In this document: piece by piece, positions 1 through 8,081 of the stretch
Layout of the letters: each line of letters begins with the position of its first letter
How positions within the stretch are numbered: position 1 is the stretch's first letter
Assembly: GCF_034259105.1 (NCBI RefSeq)
Contig: NZ_CP139478.1
Coordinates: 575,501-639,500 of the forward strand
Reading direction: 5' to 3'
Length of the DNA stretch: 64,000 bases
Source: Limosilactobacillus reuteri
GTDB lineage: Bacteria > Bacillota > Bacilli > Lactobacillales > Lactobacillaceae
Translations under genes and position numbers: made by a program
Notes under the pieces: model-generated
What the model was told of the DNA's origin: nothing
Databases searched by the model: none
The model's input: the letters and a program-made list of their open reading frames with translations, nothing else

Positions 1-609
1 GAAAGTATTTTCGCAGATAGCTATTTTTACGTGACAAGATAATATCAAGCGTCCGCTTATTTTCAATATTCATTAGAATCATACTCATTCCGCTGGGGGC
101 AAAGCGACCAGACTTAAAATCATCAAAGGCAATATGGCGAGGTAACCAATGATAGTTAGGCTTAAAAACTGATCAAGATTTGTAATGACTCGTCTAATTG
201 TCCAGTCAGAGACATTTAATTCTTTGGCTAAATCACTTTGTGATTCGTTTTTTGTTAGAAGCATCATTGCCCGTTGTTTTATCGCTAAAGAGATATGATT
301 ACGATAATGAATATCTTCAACGGCTGCTAATTTAGTAACCACTTCAGGACAAGAAGAAGAAGCTTTACAGATATATTTTTGCTTTTTAATCGACCAGATT
401 GTTGGCTTAAAGTGAAGCTCTGGTCCCAAGCAATTAACTGTTTTATAGCCATTTTTACACATTAAGTGTCCATATTTTGGGCAATGCATGGGGTAAGTTT
501 GAATAAGATGGACAATGATTTGATTAGGTTGATCTTCAATTGGGTTATCAAAATCTAGTTTGAGGTAAGGATCTTTAATTCCTAAGATAGTTTTGATAGA
601 ATTGTTCAT
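1..609 (-). pseudogene. ISL3-family transposase, frameshifted, partial
   Basis: The start is the ATG at 609-607, preceded by a GAAAGGACC ribosome site; an upstream in-frame ATG lacks one. The N-terminal part has the ISL3 zinc-finger region (CPKYGH and later CKASSSCPE) followed by a helix-turn-helix region (SQSDLAKELNVSDWTIRR). The frame shifts at the A5 run at 164-168 (T5 on the coding strand). Before it the protein reads NLDQFL. After it the expected DDE-domain sequence LPRHIAFDDFKSGRFAP continues in another frame to the window edge. One missing T explains it, so this copy is probably inactive, though programmed frameshifting or a base-call error is possible. Its promoter region is also split by the nested IS. 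Confidence 0.8.
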
Positions 610-672
610 GAAAGATGGTCCTTTCTTAGCGAAGACGGGGTCCAACCATCTTTCGCTTTTTTATTTTAAATT

Positions 673-1745
673 CGCCGTTTGTAAAATTAAGTTAGAAAAA
701 TAGAAAAGCCATTTGTGGTAGACTTTTGAATACCCCTAAACAAAAGAAAGGAAACCACAAATGACTTACACCCATCTTACCACAAACGAGCTGACAATCA
801 TCGCCCATTCTTTCGTGCAAAAGCTTAAAGCGTACCGAGTGGCCCAAATGATCAAACGTTGCGCCGAAACCGTTTATCGCGTTTATCGTTACCTGGAAAC
901 CGGTGCCTCAATTGCTGATTATCAAGATCACTATATGCGCAATAAGCAACGTTGTGGCCGAAAACGTACTCAGTTGTCACTGGCTGAACTCACTTATATC
1001 AACGACAAAATTGCCCAGGGGTGGACGCCTGATACCATTATTGGGCGCGCTGAGCGCCCAATTAGTTGTAACCGGCGAACTCTTTACCGGATGTTTGAAC
1101 GTGGCCAGTTCGGCTTCGATGTCCGTTCCTTGCCGATGCGAGGTAAGCGGCACCCGAATGGCTATGTCGAGCGCCGTGGGAAGGCTGGCCAATTGGGGCG
1201 AAGTATTCACGAGCGTGCCAAGGACTTTCCGCACTATGCCACTGAATTTGGGCACCTTGAAGCTGATACCGTCCAAGGCAAAAAGCACCAAGGGGCGGTA
1301 ATGACCCTGACCGAACGCCAATCGAAGGTCGAAATTGTACTCAATGTGCACGAAAAGACGGCTGATGCGATTAACCAACACTTAAGTCAGTGGCTTCGGA
1401 AATTCCCGCGGCACTTCTTCAAATCGATTACCTTTGACAACGGAAAAGAATTCGCCGGCTGGCGCGAGATTGCCAATCAATTTGACCTTCACACTTACTT
1501 TGCCGAGGTTGGTGCTCCCAATCAACGAGGGCTGAACGAAAACAACAACGGTCTTTTACGCCGGGATGGCTTAACGAAACAGCTAGATTTCCGCAATCTT
1601 CCTGATGAATTGGTAACCCAACTGATGAGTAAGCGAAATAACCTGCCCCGTAAATCACTAGGCTATCGAACTCCATATGAAGTATTCATGTCTTACGTCA
1701 CTGATGAGCAACTATTTTCTTTCTAACTTAAATTGACATTTCGGG
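673..1745 (+). mobile_element. IS30-family element, type A-related (divergent, GC-rich copy)
   Basis: The 1073-bp element is bounded by a 3-bp target duplication ATT (670-672 and 1746-1748). The ends are imperfect inverted repeats: the left starts CGCCGTTTGTAAAATTAAG, and the right, read inward, starts CCCGAAATGTCAATTTAAG. It has the same ends, length class and organisation as the elements at 8082-9157 and 52802-53877, but its sequence is clearly divergent and richer in G and C than the neighbouring genes, suggesting separate arrival from a higher-GC lactobacillus. It is inserted in the upstream part of an ISL3 element. Confidence 0.88.
761..1726 (+). CDS. IS30-family transposase (321 aa)
   Basis: Full-length transposase for the element at 673-1745, start ATG after AAAGAAAGG. 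The N-terminal helix-turn-helix region covers roughly residues 1-60. The DDE catalytic core follows: first Asp in GHLEADTVQG (near residue 168), second Asp in TFDNGKEF (near 228), and the catalytic Glu in GLNENNNGLLRR (near 265). No frameshift or stop is visible, so it is probably active. By eye about two thirds of residues match the transposases at 8101-9069 and 52890-53858. Its codon use is markedly richer in G and C at third positions than that of the flanking chromosomal genes, a sign of transfer. Confidence 0.93.
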   Translation: MTYTHLTTNELTIIAHSFVQKLKAYRVAQMIKRCAETVYRVYRYLETGASIADYQDHYMRNKQRCGRKRTQLSLAELTYINDKIAQGWTPDTIIGRAERPISCNRRTLYRMFERGQFGFDVRSLPMRGKRHPNGYVERRGKAGQLGRSIHERAKDFPHYATEFGHLEADTVQGKKHQGAVMTLTERQSKVEIVLNVHEKTADAINQHLSQWLRKFPRHFFKSITFDNGKEFAGWREIANQFDLHTYFAEVGAPNQRGLNENNNGLLRRDGLTKQLDFRNLPDELVTQLMSKRNNLPRKSLGYRTPYEVFMSYVTDEQLFSF

Positions 1746-1826
1746 ATTTTAAACAAATAAAGCACTGATGTTAAATTCATCAGTACTTAAAATTGTAGAG
1801 CCGCAATATCTAAGGTATAATATTAC

Positions 1827-1858
1827 AAAGAGGCTGGAGAAAATAATCCAACCTCTTT
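1827..1858. terminator. Hairpin of the gaggctgg type
   Basis: AAAGAGGCTGGA pairs with TCCAACCTCTTT around an 8-base loop. It lies in the 322-bp gene-free stretch between the IS30/ISL3 end and the DUF1146 gene. Related GAGGCTGGG hairpins end other units in this window (24575 and 51397). It probably ended the operon upstream before the ISL3 insertion; which strand it serves is not certain. Confidence 0.5.
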
Positions 1859-1912
1859 ACTATTTTAAAGTGTAAATTGCCAAAACACAGTAGATGCCTA
1901 GCCATCCTTGCA

Positions 1913-1958
1913 GGGGTGGGACTAAAAACTCGCAAGCGAGTTTAGTCCCACTCCTTTT
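1913..1958 (+). terminator. Strong hairpin followed by T-run
   Basis: A long stem (GTGGGACTAAA and ACTCGC pairing with GCGAGT and TTAGTCCCAC) closes on a tiny loop and is followed by CCTTTT. It has rho-independent terminator shape and insulates the DUF1146-murA unit from whatever lies to the left. Apart from the two hairpins, 1746-2048 shows no gene. Confidence 0.6.
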
Positions 1959-2048
1959 CGTTTAAAAGATCATTAAGCTTTTTTACGAATTAATAATTTA
2001 ATCATGTGATATGATATGATTGAATTTAATTTAAAAGAGGGTGATCGA

Positions 2049-2279
2049 TTGCAAATTACAGGATTACGAGCGCTAATAGAAATAATAGTGCAATTGGCAT
2101 TTGTCTGGTTAGCGTTTTTTGCTATTCAAGGAATACATTTTGAGCATTTTTTTAACCGACCACCACGCACATTACCTTTACTCATTGTTTTAATGGCTAC
2201 TGGACTGGGATATTTATGTGCGACATTTTTCTTAAATATCCTAAGTGCAATTGGGAATTTAACATATTTAATTCGATAG
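2049..2279 (+). CDS. DUF1146 family small membrane protein (YwzB-like)
   Basis: Small integral membrane protein of about 76 residues with two hydrophobic segments: roughly residues 4-28, and a second after the PPRTLP turn. It matches the DUF1146/YwzB family as I recognise it; function unknown. The TTG at 2049 is preferred as start because AGAGGGTGAT precedes it at proper spacing. The in-frame ATG at 2016 has no ribosome site. It sits 18 bp upstream of murA and was probably co-transcribed with it. In related lactobacilli this gene follows the F1Fo-ATPase operon; here IS DNA lies upstream, so that linkage is not visible. Confidence 0.75.
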   Translation: MQITGLRALIEIIVQLAFVWLAFFAIQGIHFEHFFNRPPRTLPLLIVLMATGLGYLCATFFLNILSAIGNLTYLIR

Positions 2280-2297
2280 TATTTACTGGAGGAACTT

Positions 2298-3614
2298 ATG
2301 GAAAAAATTGTTGTTAAGGGCGGTCAGAAGTTAACTGGTCGAGTTAAAGTTGAAGGAGCAAAAAATGCAGTCTTACCAATTCAAGCAGCATCTATTTTAG
2401 CTTCTAGCGGAAACATTAAATTATCAAATGTTCCAATTTTATCGGATGTAACGACAATGAATCAGTTACTACGGTTCTTAAATATAAAAGTAGATTTTGA
2501 TAAGGATAAGCACGTTTTGACAATTGATGCAGCTGATCCTGTGTCATCTGAAGCACCATTAGAATATGTTAGTCGGATGCGGGCGTCGATGGTAGTCTTA
2601 GGACCCTTGCTAGCTCGGACAGGGCATGCGCAAATTGCGCTTCCTGGTGGATGTGCGATTGGATCCCGGCCGATTGACTTACATCTTAAAGGATTACGTC
2701 AATTAGGAGCAATTATTGAGCAACACGATGGATACTTAGAGGCACGGGCTGAGCACTTAATTGGTGATCACATTTATTTAGATTTTCCTAGTGTCGGTGC
2801 AACGCAAAATCTGATGATGGCAGCAACACTTGCGCAAGGAATTACAACAATTGAAAATGCTGCTAGTGAGCCTGAAATTGTTGATTTAGCAAATATGTTG
2901 AATAAAATGGGTGCACGTGTCCATGGCGCTGGAACAGACATTATCCGGATTCAAGGGGTTAATTTCCTTCATGGCTGTGAACATACAGTAATGCCAGATA
3001 GGATTGAAGTGGGGACGTTCATGATTGCGACAGCCATTACTAATGGTGATGTTGTGGTTGAAGGGGCAATTGCTGAGCATAACACCTCATTGATTGCTAA
3101 GTTGGAGGAAATGGGTGTGACAGTCATCGTTCAAGAAGATGGGATTCGTGTTCTGGGGACTTCGGTTTTAATCCCTACGAATATTAAGACCCTCCCATAT
3201 CCGGGGTTTCCTACTGATCTTCAGCCGCAAATGTCCGTTCTCCAGCTTTTGGCAAATGGGACCAGTACCCTAGATGAGACGATTTTTGAGAAACGTTTTA
3301 TGCATTTAGAAGAATTACGACGAATGAATGCTGATTTTCAAATTAATGGTCCAGTTGCGGTTTTAAACGGTCCCACGCGCTTTAGTGGCGCTGAAGTAGC
3401 TGCCTCTGATTTACGAGCGGGGGCTGCTTTAGTGCTGGCCGGGTTAGCTGCTGATGGAATTACCCAGGTTCGTAACCTAAAATATATTGATCGGGGATAT
3501 TACCATCTTCACCAAAAGTTACAACAATTAGGGGCTAAGATTGATCGAATTGATGTCGAGGATAAAATTAAATTGGCGGTAAAGCCTTCTAAGAATAAAA
3601 CAAATCAAGATTAA
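2298..3614 (+). CDS. murA: UDP-N-acetylglucosamine 1-carboxyvinyltransferase
   Basis: MurA transfers enolpyruvate from PEP to UDP-GlcNAc, the first committed step of peptidoglycan synthesis, in the cytosol. The 438-residue protein has full family length. The N-terminal [17 protein letters not shown] segment includes the conserved substrate-binding Lys and Asn. The catalytic loop [10 protein letters not shown] carries Cys119, the residue alkylated by fosfomycin, so a fosfomycin-sensitive type is expected. Start ATG follows TGGAGG. Lactobacilli often have a second MurA paralogue; I cannot see here which one this is. The gene is followed by its own promoter region for mbl. Confidence 0.96.
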   Translation: MEKIVVKGGQKLTGRVKVEGAKNAVLPIQAASILASSGNIKLSNVPILSDVTTMNQLLRFLNIKVDFDKDKHVLTIDAADPVSSEAPLEYVSRMRASMVVLGPLLARTGHAQIALPGGCAIGSRPIDLHLKGLRQLGAIIEQHDGYLEARAEHLIGDHIYLDFPSVGATQNLMMAATLAQGITTIENAASEPEIVDLANMLNKMGARVHGAGTDIIRIQGVNFLHGCEHTVMPDRIEVGTFMIATAITNGDVVVEGAIAEHNTSLIAKLEEMGVTVIVQEDGIRVLGTSVLIPTNIKTLPYPGFPTDLQPQMSVLQLLANGTSTLDETIFEKRFMHLEELRRMNADFQINGPVAVLNGPTRFSGAEVAASDLRAGAALVLAGLAADGITQVRNLKYIDRGYYHLHQKLQQLGAKIDRIDVEDKIKLAVKPSKNKTNQD

Positions 3615-3651
3615 AGATTCGTAAGCGACATCTATCTGTATCCCTATTTTG

Positions 3652-3660
3652 TGGTATAAT
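3652..3660 (+). promoter_or_regulatory. Extended -10 promoter for mbl operon
   Basis: TGGTATAAT is an extended -10 hexamer (TGN-TATAAT) about 60 bp upstream of the mbl start. No clear -35 is present at 17 bp, which fits extended -10 promoters. It would drive mbl-yidD-DUF2969-rodA-gcvH independently of murA. Confidence 0.6.
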
Positions 3661-3720
3661 TACGAACGATATTAACGGGTTTAGCGTTAAAACTTAACTA
3701 GCTAAAAGGAGAAGAAATTA

Positions 3721-4713
3721 ATGGCAAAGGATATTGGAATTGATTTGGGAACTGCCAATGTTTTGATTTATGTTCAAGGCAAGGGTATTGTTCTAAATGA
3801 ACCGTCAGTTGTGGCGGTTGATACAAAAACCAATAAAGTATTGGCTGTTGGTTCAGAAGCATACCGAATGGTTGGACGTACTCCTAGTAACATTCGGGCT
3901 ATTCGTCCATTAAAGGATGGAGTTATTTCTGATTTTGATGTTACTCAAGAAATGCTTTCCTACTTTATTGGTAAACTAAGCGTTAAAGGGTTCATGTCAA
4001 AGCCAAACATCATGATCTGCGCACCAACGAATATTACTGAGATTGAACGGAAGGCAATTATTCAAGCCGCTGAACAATCTGGTGGTGGTAAAGTTTACCT
4101 TGAATACGAGCCAAAAGTAGCAGCAATTGGTGCTGGATTAGATATTTTTAAACCTCGTGGAAACATGGTCATTGATATGGGTGGTGGTACCAGTGATATC
4201 GCCATTCTTTCATTAGGCGATATTGTCTCAAGCCAGTCAATTCGAATGGCCGGTGATAAGATGAATAGTGATATTGCTTCTTATATTAAGAATAAGCACG
4301 GCTTAGTAATCGGTGAACATACTGCTGAAAAGATCAAAATGGAACTCGGGACTGCATTACGGGTTGATGATCCTGAAACGATGGATGTTCGTGGTCGAGA
4401 TGTAGTTACTGGAATGCCAAAGCAAATCACTGTTAATGAAAATGAAATTGAAGAAGCATTACATGATACGCTTGAACAAATTGTTTCGGCAGCTGTAAAT
4501 GTATTAGAAACAATTCCACCAGAGTTAGCTAGTGATATTATTGACCGAGGAATAATGTTAACCGGTGGTACTTCTTTATTAAAGGGTGTTGATCAATTAT
4601 TCAGTGCTCGTCTAAAGGTACCGGTTGTTGTTTCACAAGACCCATTAGACAATGTTGCTAAGGGTGCTGGTGAAATGTTAGAACGGATGCAAAAAACTGA
4701 ACGAAAGAAGTAA
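3721..4713 (+). CDS. mbl: MreB-family actin-like protein (Mbl)
   Basis: Bacterial actin homologue that forms membrane-associated filaments organising lateral wall synthesis. The 330-residue protein shows the actin-fold motifs: phosphate 1 [12 protein letters not shown] (residues 5-16), the second phosphate motif DMGGGTSDIAI (near 157), and the adenosine motif TGGTSLLKG near 283. It is a second paralogue in the window beside mreB at 56011; clustering with yidD and rodA, rather than mreCD, supports Mbl. Start ATG follows AAAAGGAG. RodA, encoded downstream, is the glycosyltransferase whose movement MreB/Mbl filaments direct. Confidence 0.92.
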   Translation: MAKDIGIDLGTANVLIYVQGKGIVLNEPSVVAVDTKTNKVLAVGSEAYRMVGRTPSNIRAIRPLKDGVISDFDVTQEMLSYFIGKLSVKGFMSKPNIMICAPTNITEIERKAIIQAAEQSGGGKVYLEYEPKVAAIGAGLDIFKPRGNMVIDMGGGTSDIAILSLGDIVSSQSIRMAGDKMNSDIASYIKNKHGLVIGEHTAEKIKMELGTALRVDDPETMDVRGRDVVTGMPKQITVNENEIEEALHDTLEQIVSAAVNVLETIPPELASDIIDRGIMLTGGTSLLKGVDQLFSARLKVPVVVSQDPLDNVAKGAGEMLERMQKTERKK

Positions 4714-4719
4714 GTTGAA

Positions 4720-4956
4720 ATGGTAAGGATTTTATGTGACCTTATACGCTGGTATCAACAAGGCATTTCCGCTCAACGACCATTTCGCGTATGTCGCTTT
4801 ACCCCCTCATGTTCACAGTACATGTTAGAAGCTTTACAACGCTTTGGTTTAAAGGGAATATTGCTCGGAAGTTGGCGGCTCCTTCGTTGTCAGCCGTTTT
4901 CTCGTGGTGGCTATGATCCGGTACCTAATCATTTTACTTTTCGTCGTCAGGGGTAA
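4720..4956 (+). CDS. yidD: Membrane protein insertion efficiency factor YidD
   Basis: The 78-residue protein matches YidD: an N-terminal amphipathic segment, the conserved core CRFTPSCSQYMLEAL (residues 25-39), and the WRLLRCQPFSRGGYDPVP tail (near 53-70). The family assists YidC-dependent insertion of membrane proteins. It starts 7 bp after the mbl stop, so it is probably translationally coupled. A position between mbl and rodA suggests co-expression with wall machinery. Confidence 0.93.
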   Translation: MVRILCDLIRWYQQGISAQRPFRVCRFTPSCSQYMLEALQRFGLKGILLGSWRLLRCQPFSRGGYDPVPNHFTFRRQG

Positions 4957-4979
4957 TAATAGTTATTAAGGGTGAAAAA

Positions 4980-5204
4980 GTGTCAAAGAAAGATAAAAAA
5001 GTAGAAGTCAGCGTTAAAGATATTGAACGTCGTAATCAATCGGTTCAACAAATTTTTATTGGAGACCGATTGATTGGTGAAGTTGTAACCGATAATGAAC
5101 GTTTCAAAGCGATGCTGATAAGTGACCAGAGCGAATTTTATGTTCGTTCTCAAGAAGAGGGATTAGAAATAGTCCTTCAACAATATCATCTTCACCAGCA
5201 TTAG
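4980..5204 (+). CDS. DUF2969 family protein
   Basis: Small soluble protein of 74 residues, start GTG after AAGGGTGA. The N-terminus is lysine-rich (SKKDKKVEVSVKD) and the rest is a predicted alpha/beta domain with the conserved IGDRLIGEV segment. I recognise it as the lactobacillus DUF2969 family, which travels with mbl and rodA; no function is established. Its fixed place in the operon suggests a role in or beside elongation, which is inference only. Confidence 0.8.
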   Translation: MSKKDKKVEVSVKDIERRNQSVQQIFIGDRLIGEVVTDNERFKAMLISDQSEFYVRSQEEGLEIVLQQYHLHQH

Positions 5205-5252
5205 TTTGGTGAACCATCCTCTTTGATTAATAATTTGTAAAGGAGTTTGGTA

Positions 5253-6446
5253 ATGCAACGTTCGCAAAATGATGTAGAAAGTCGGATTGACTGGGGAATT
5301 ATATTCTGTGTTCTTTTGTTAGCCTTGATTGGTTTTGCTTCAATCTATGTAGCGGCAGTTCATGATCGGCAGCAAACTAGTGTAGCACGACAGGTTATTA
5401 CCCAGTTGGTTTGGTATGCGGTTGGAACAATCCTTATTATTGTCATTATGCAATTTGATGCTGAACAATTATGGAAATTAGCACCAATTGTATACTGGCT
5501 AAGTGTATTTTTAATGTTCGCAATCCTAGTCTTTTATAGTCGAGCCTATTATGCTAGTACAGGGGCTAAGAGTTGGTTTGCAATTGGACCATTTACGTTT
5601 CAGCCTTCGGAAATAATGAAGCCTGCCTATATTTTAATGATGGGGCGTGTTATTACGACCCATAATAATCGATATAGTGTGCATACTGTTGATTCAGATT
5701 GGCGATTAATTGGGACGATGTTCTTATGGCTATTACCAATTTTGATTTCGCTGAAGTTTCAAAATGACTTTGGGACTGGGTTAGTATTCTTCGCTATTTT
5801 CTGTGGAATGGTCTTAGTTTCTGGAGTTACTTGGCGAATTTTAGCGCCAGCAGCTACGATATTAGTTGTTGTTGGGGGTTCAGCCTTAGCGATGGTAACT
5901 AGTTCGGTTGGGCGACAAATACTTGAACATGTTGGGTTTCAAGCATACCAGTTTGATCGGGTTGATACCTGGCTTCATCCAGAACAGGATACAACTAACC
6001 AAGGGTATCAGTTATGGCAGAGTATTAAAGCGGTTGGTTCTGGTGGTATTACTGGAACTGGTTTTAATAACTCAAAGGTTTATGTTCCGGTTCGTGAATC
6101 AGATATGATTTTTTCCGTTATTGGTGAGAATTTTGGGTTCATTGGTGGGGTTTTATTAATCCTTATTTATTTGTTACTGATCTACTTAATGATTCGAGTA
6201 ACATTCGATACCAAGAACGAATTCTATGCTTATATCTCAACCGGAGTTATCATGATGATTTTATTCCACGTTTTTGAAAATATTGGAATGAACATCGGTC
6301 TATTACCATTAACAGGTATTCCGCTTCCTTTTATTAGTGCTGGGGGATCTTCATTAATTGGTAACCTGATTGGGATTGGGATGGTAATGTCGATGCGTTA
6401 CCACCATCATTCGTATATGTTTAGCAGTAATCGTGAATTTAGATAG
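5253..6446 (+). CDS. rodA: Rod shape-determining SEDS glycosyltransferase RodA
   Basis: Polytopic SEDS protein (about ten hydrophobic segments, 397 residues) that polymerises lipid II into glycan strands with a class B PBP during elongation. Family signatures visible: GAKSWFAIGPFTFQPSE near residues 103-119, KFQNDFGTG with the catalytic-type Asp near 170, and the C-terminal GIPLPFISAGGSSL motif near 355. The ATG at 5253 is chosen because AAAGGAG lies 7 bases upstream; an in-frame TTG six bases earlier is too close. Clustering with mbl favours RodA over FtsW. Confidence 0.92.
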   Translation: MQRSQNDVESRIDWGIIFCVLLLALIGFASIYVAAVHDRQQTSVARQVITQLVWYAVGTILIIVIMQFDAEQLWKLAPIVYWLSVFLMFAILVFYSRAYYASTGAKSWFAIGPFTFQPSEIMKPAYILMMGRVITTHNNRYSVHTVDSDWRLIGTMFLWLLPILISLKFQNDFGTGLVFFAIFCGMVLVSGVTWRILAPAATILVVVGGSALAMVTSSVGRQILEHVGFQAYQFDRVDTWLHPEQDTTNQGYQLWQSIKAVGSGGITGTGFNNSKVYVPVRESDMIFSVIGENFGFIGGVLLILIYLLLIYLMIRVTFDTKNEFYAYISTGVIMMILFHVFENIGMNIGLLPLTGIPLPFISAGGSSLIGNLIGIGMVMSMRYHHHSYMFSSNREFR

Positions 6447-6458
6447 TGGGGTCATAAA

Positions 6459-6752
6459 ATGGCAAAAGATTATTTTTGGGTAAAAGAACAAGCTGATGGT
6501 ACTAAGCGTGTCGGCTTAAACGATGAAGGCCGTGATGAGTTAGGAGAAGTAAGTTTCATTGATGTGCCGGCAGTAGGGACAACCTTGAAACAAGCTGACA
6601 AGTTTATTGCGGTTGAAGCAGAAAAAGCAGTTACCGATGTGGATAGCCCCATTGATGGTAAGATTACCAAAATAAATGAAGCTATTATTGATGATCCAGC
6701 TGGATTAAGTTCAAGCGATATGGAAAAAAACTGGATTGTTGAAGTTAAATAA
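6459..6752 (+). CDS. gcvH: GcvH-like lipoyl-domain protein
   Basis: 97-residue protein of the glycine cleavage H family with lipoyl attachment site EAEKAVTDVDSPIDG; the modified Lys is Lys56. No gcvT or gcvP is nearby, and lactobacilli generally lack the cleavage system. Orphan GcvH proteins in Firmicutes serve as lipoyl carriers from which lipoate is relayed to other enzymes, so that role is more likely here (inference). It ends the mbl operon, 12 bp after rodA, and is followed by a strong terminator. It is slightly shorter than classic GcvH (about 125 aa). Confidence 0.85.
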   Translation: MAKDYFWVKEQADGTKRVGLNDEGRDELGEVSFIDVPAVGTTLKQADKFIAVEAEKAVTDVDSPIDGKITKINEAIIDDPAGLSSSDMEKNWIVEVK

Positions 6753-6757
6753 AAAAT

Positions 6758-6802
6758 TAGGAGACTAGGATTAGGGGCACTTGATTCTAGTCTCCTATTT
6801 TA
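6758..6802 (+). terminator. Rho-independent terminator of mbl operon
   Basis: TAGGAGACTAGA-type stem pairs with TCTAGTCTCCTA (6786-6797), followed by TTTTA. It separates gcvH from ddl. Confidence 0.8.
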
Positions 6803-6886
6803 GTATTGGCGGATCTTTCCAGTTCGTGTTATACTTAAGGCTCTAGGAAAACGGCTAAGATAAAAATATTTAAGGTGGTATTTATT

Positions 6887-8023
6887 ATGACCCAAAAATT
6901 ACACATCGCTTTATTATTTGGTGGTAACTCCTCTGAACATGATGTGTCAAAGCGATCAGCACATAATATCTATGATGCTCTTGATAAGGAAAAATATGAT
7001 GTAAGTCTTTTTATGTTTACAAAGGATGGAATTCTATTAGGCAATGAGGATTCTCAAAAGATCTTTGATGGTGAACCTGAAGACCAAGTAGTAGCAGAAG
7101 CATATCAAAAGATGGATATGAGTAGTCCATTAGCACCAATTATGGCCTTAAACGAACAAAAGGAAATTGATTTCTTCTTCCCTGTTATCCATGGTAATTT
7201 AGGTGAAGATGGTACAATTCAAGGCCTCTTTAAACTCCTTAATAAGCCATACGTTGGTTCAAATATTGCAGCTAGTGCGATGTCTTTTGACAAGGATCTT
7301 ACTAAGAAGATTATTAGTCAAGCTGGTATTCGCAACACCCCTTATGTAGTAGTTACGCCAGAAAACCGGGATGATTATTCATGGGGGCGGATTGAAGAAA
7401 AATTAGGTAATCTCACTTTTGTAAAGCCAGCTAAGCAAGGTTCCTCCGTTGGAATTCATCGAGTTACTAACGCTGAAGAATATGAAAAAGCGTTAGACGA
7501 TGCTTTTAAGTATGATTACAAGATCTTAGTAGAACAGGGGATCGCTAATCCGCAAGAAATTGAGATTTCAATCTTAGGAAATGAACATCCAATTGCCTCT
7601 AAGTTAGGAGCTGTTCGTGTACCTAAGGATGATCCATTCTATGATTACGAAAATAAGTTTGTGGATGCCAGCGGGGTTGTTTTTGAACTTCCTGTTAAAT
7701 TACCACAATACTTAGTTGATGAAATTACAGATATGGCTTTGAAGGCATACAAGGCATTAGGAATGAAGGGAATGGCTCGGATTGACTTTTTAGTTGACAG
7801 CAACAATGTCCCTTATCTTGGTGAACCAAATACTTTACCAGGCTTTACTAACATTAGTTTGTATCCTCAAATGTGGGAAGTTTCTGGTATTTCATATTCC
7901 GACTTGATTGATCGGTTAATTCAATTAGGATTACAAGAATTTGAACGGAACAGCAAGATTAAGTATGATTTCCGTAAGCTTGGTACCGAACGTGTTGGTC
8001 AAAAGAAATATAACGAAGACTAA
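6887..8023 (+). CDS. ddl: D-alanine--D-alanine/D-lactate ligase
   Basis: ATP-grasp ligase that makes the terminal dipeptide or depsipeptide of peptidoglycan precursors. The 378-residue protein has the N-terminal LLFGGNSSEHDVS motif, the ATP-grasp core FVKPAKQGSSVG, and the C-terminal GEPNTLPGFT metal/nucleotide motif. The active-site segment FYDYENKF carries Phe258 where D-Ala-D-Ala ligases have Tyr. Phe here is the established signature of D-Ala-D-Lac ligases in Leuconostoc and vancomycin-resistant lactobacilli, so intrinsic vancomycin resistance is expected. Start ATG 6887 follows AAGGTGG; an upstream GTG overlaps that site. Monocistronic, with an IS30-type element 58 bp downstream. Confidence 0.95.
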   Translation: MTQKLHIALLFGGNSSEHDVSKRSAHNIYDALDKEKYDVSLFMFTKDGILLGNEDSQKIFDGEPEDQVVAEAYQKMDMSSPLAPIMALNEQKEIDFFFPVIHGNLGEDGTIQGLFKLLNKPYVGSNIAASAMSFDKDLTKKIISQAGIRNTPYVVVTPENRDDYSWGRIEEKLGNLTFVKPAKQGSSVGIHRVTNAEEYEKALDDAFKYDYKILVEQGIANPQEIEISILGNEHPIASKLGAVRVPKDDPFYDYENKFVDASGVVFELPVKLPQYLVDEITDMALKAYKALGMKGMARIDFLVDSNNVPYLGEPNTLPGFTNISLYPQMWEVSGISYSDLIDRLIQLGLQEFERNSKIKYDFRKLGTERVGQKKYNED

Positions 8024-8081
8024 AGAATAATTATTTAATGGTTAGGATGTTGTGAGTATAATGTGCTAACTATTTTTATTA

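Larger units (their letters stand above)
1..1802 (-). mobile_element. ISL3-family insertion sequence, runs off left edge, interrupted by an IS30-type element
   Basis: The minus strand carries an ISL3-type transposase (1-609). The upstream terminus is probably at 1797-1802, which reads GGCTCT on the minus strand, the usual start of ISL3-family inverted repeats. Just inside it is a small perfect hairpin (ACTGATG/CATCAGT, about 1763-1783). A complete IS30-type element at 673-1745, with its own target duplication, sits between the transposase and this terminus, so the ISL3 copy was there first. The other terminus lies outside the window. Family assignment is from the protein and the terminus motif; the exact right boundary is inference. 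Confidence 0.72.

Noticed and set aside
977..1381. Minus-strand open frame inside the IS30 transposase, and similar antisense frames elsewhere (8773-8982, 14084-14434, 29040-29381)
   Set aside because: They lie antisense to well-recognised genes, have no ribosome sites and resemble nothing; they follow from codon bias of the sense gene.
2016..2048. ATG at 2016 as start of the DUF1146 gene
   Set aside because: No ribosome site precedes it, whereas TTG 2049 has AGAGGGTGAT at good distance.
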